Of a stretch of 35,399 bases of DNA, positions 34,508-35,399 are shown piece after piece. This stretch comes from Candidatus Mediterraneibacter avicola (GTDB lineage: Bacteria; Bacillota; Clostridia; Lachnospirales; Lachnospiraceae), in contig DXDR01000048.1 of assembly GCA_019115385.1 (NCBI GenBank), positions 1-35,399 of the forward strand. Reading direction: 5' to 3'. How positions within the stretch are numbered: the first letter of the stretch is position 1; each line of letters begins with the position of its first letter. The notes beneath the pieces were generated by a model, which did no database searches, was not told where the DNA came from, and worked only from the letters and a program-made list of their open reading frames with translations. The translations under genes were made by a program, and so were the position numbers.

Positions 34508-34568
34508 CTATATAATATAGAATACCACCTCTTTCCCAAAATCTCAATGTAAATTAACATGTTAATTT
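34508..34568 (-). promoter_or_regulatory. Promoter and operators of the toxin-antitoxin unit
   Basis: Minus-strand TTGAGA (34542-34547), 17-bp spacer and TATTCT (34519-34524). Two dyads flank it: a perfect 18-bp palindrome AAATTAACATGTTAATTT (34551-34568) upstream of the -35, and CTATATAATATAG (34508-34520) over the -10/+1 region. Both are plausible sites for the antitoxin or the toxin-antitoxin complex. Confidence 0.6.
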
Positions 34569-34604
34569 TACCCATAATAAACCAGCATCAATTATAACAC
34601 CACT

Positions 34605-35005
34605 TCAAGTTTCTTTTTTGACCTGACAGATAAAGAATTCCTTATGCGTTATTCCCGACATAGCGTCCGCATTCCAGGCTTTATTGATTACCGTCACCTC
34701 AATTTTCCCACGTACGTCTTCCCAGTTTTTATACGCCATATCTATATTAAGGTCCATGACAGAACGGCAGCCCCCACTGTAAAGCCAACGCAGACAGATA
34801 ATTCCGTTCCGGCACGGTACTGGCTGTAAATGCTGTCCAGGTAGATTACCGGCTGCAGATTATCTTCTTTGTCCGAAAATACAATTGCTTCTTTTTGGAT
34901 TCCGTTATTTTTCTGAATTGCAGCAATCTCCACCTTCATATCCTCCCCTGCATTTTCACGTACTCTTTTTAATAATTCCCTTTTAAATTCGTCATAGTTT
35001 AACAT
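34605..35005 (-). pseudogene. Broken DUF5688-family gene
   Basis: The first frame starts at ATG 35005 (MLNYDEFKRELLKRVREN...) and matches the DUF5688 N-terminus through IYLDSIYSQYRAGTELS (about 69 residues). It then runs into unrelated codons and stops near 34742. A second frame on the same strand from about 34757 to the stop at 34605 (DLNIDMAYKNWEDVRGKIE ... ITHKEF) resembles the middle of the same family ('.YE.VKDKI...LIN...N...L..IPH..FLDL'). The family normally exceeds 300 residues, so a central deletion and at least one frame change have destroyed it, and the C-terminal half is gone. It lies just downstream of the recT gene. Family recognition is from memory and moderately sure. Confidence 0.55.
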
Positions 35006-35093
35006 TTTCCTCTTCTCCGTTTCCTGTTGATCTGATTTTATTCGGTTTCCCGTTGCATTATATTCCTAAAATGATGGAGCAGCTGCAGTGTGC

Positions 35094-35399
35094 TTATGCC
35101 GTCTGCTCCGTATATGCAACGTCAAAGATATCCTCGCCGTGGATTTCCGTCATATCTTCAGCAATCTCGTTTTTGATTGTCTCATCCGTTGAAAGCGCCC
35201 TGCGGAAATCCGCCTTGATCGGGGCATACTTAAGAGCCTGCTTAATCACTGTTTTCTTAGCCATAGCCTCATAACTGGTCTTCCACGGGCTGAAGGAAGA
35301 ATCAAAAGCTTTTGAATACTCCTTCGCATAGGCGTCCACTGCCTCTTTACTCATGACTTCAAATCCAAATCCTCCGTTGACAAGTTTAAAAAGGCCGTA
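35094..35399 (-). CDS. recT: RecT-family single-strand annealing recombinase (N-terminal part beyond window edge)
   Basis: The frame is open to the right edge; the last 101 residues are visible. They contain GGFGFEVMSKEAVDAYA, SSFSPWKTSYEAMAKKTVIK and QALKYAPIKADFRRALSTDE, the highly characteristic C-terminal core of RecT (phage/Rac-type annealing protein), followed by an acidic tail. RecT binds single-stranded DNA and anneals complementary strands, normally with a partner exonuclease (RecE or YqaJ-type), which would be expected further to the right. Its presence marks a prophage or integrative element. The gene that follows (DUF5688) is broken, so the element may be decaying. Confidence 0.88.
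   Translation of the reverse strand, partial: YGLFKLVNGGFGFEVMSKEAVDAYAKEYSKAFDSSFSPWKTSYEAMAKKTVIKQALKYAPIKADFRRALSTDETIKNEIAEDMTEIHGEDIFDVAYTEQTA

Noticed and set aside
34492-34575. Antitoxin start further upstream at 34575
   Set aside because: The extra codons cross the promoter and operator palindromes and do not resemble a Phd N-terminus.
1-35399. CRISPR arrays, tRNA or rRNA genes, complete insertion sequences and known riboswitch classes
   Set aside because: I looked through all gaps between genes and found no regularly spaced repeats, no cloverleaf-like segments, no intact transposase gene and no riboswitch consensus that I could recognise by eye; a covariance-model scan would be needed to exclude weak cases.

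Overview
This window reads as a chromosomal segment of a low-to-mid GC anaerobic Firmicute, most likely a member of the Lachnospiraceae. Support for this is the sortase-anchored protein tail, strong AGGAGG-type ribosome binding sites, a glgC-glgD pair, a CoaX-type pantothenate kinase, BceAB/BceRS-like peptide-sensing modules, a MarR plus paired ABC exporter operon, and Rpn, DUF5688 and RecT pieces typical of gut clostridia. No species can be named from the sequence alone. Most genes lie on the minus strand; there are no rRNA or tRNA genes and no CRISPR array that I can see.

Layout. 1-310 is the C-terminal end of a cell-wall-anchored surface protein, followed by a structured non-coding stretch (311-657). 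658-10097 (minus) holds an alpha/beta hydrolase, citrate synthase, rsmA/ksgA, tatD, a membrane beta-propeller protein with its ECF sigma factor, and an aconitase-family hydratase. 10301-15385 (minus) is an operon of double-FtsX permease, ATPase, response regulator and HAMP histidine kinase. 15514-15660 is a relic of an Rpn-type transposase/nuclease. 15697-20317 (minus) is a second, Bce-type module (ATPase, 10-TM permease, regulator, intramembrane-sensing kinase). 20318-20950 is non-coding and carries two large palindromes. 20951-25312 (minus) is a MarR-controlled heterodimeric ABC exporter operon with a long structured leader. 25601-27857 (plus) is glgC-glgD. 27922-30732 (minus) is a coenzyme A cluster: coaBC, an ECF-transporter S component and coaX. 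30999-32306 (plus) holds a zinc-ribbon/DUF4234 membrane protein and a DnaQ-like exonuclease. 32420-33778 (minus) is an AAA/DUF4143 ATPase. 33923-35399 (minus) looks like the edge of a mobile region: a RelE/ParE-Phd toxin-antitoxin pair, a broken DUF5688 gene and the C-terminal part of a RecT recombinase.

How the genes work together. Citrate synthase and the aconitase-family enzyme are the front end of an incomplete oxidative TCA branch (citrate to isocitrate, towards glutamate). Three consecutive transport/sensing systems (10301-25312) form a 15-kb envelope-stress and drug/peptide-defence block, each with its own regulator. coaBC, the S component and coaX cover uptake and several activation steps from pantothenate to phosphopantetheine.

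Most of the coding content belongs to known families. The least explained parts are non-coding: the two palindromes at 20416-20592 and 20697-20823, which share a loop motif present on opposite strands; the marR leader with an upstream frame ending in TAATG on the marR start; and a possible small regulated transcript at 485-650.
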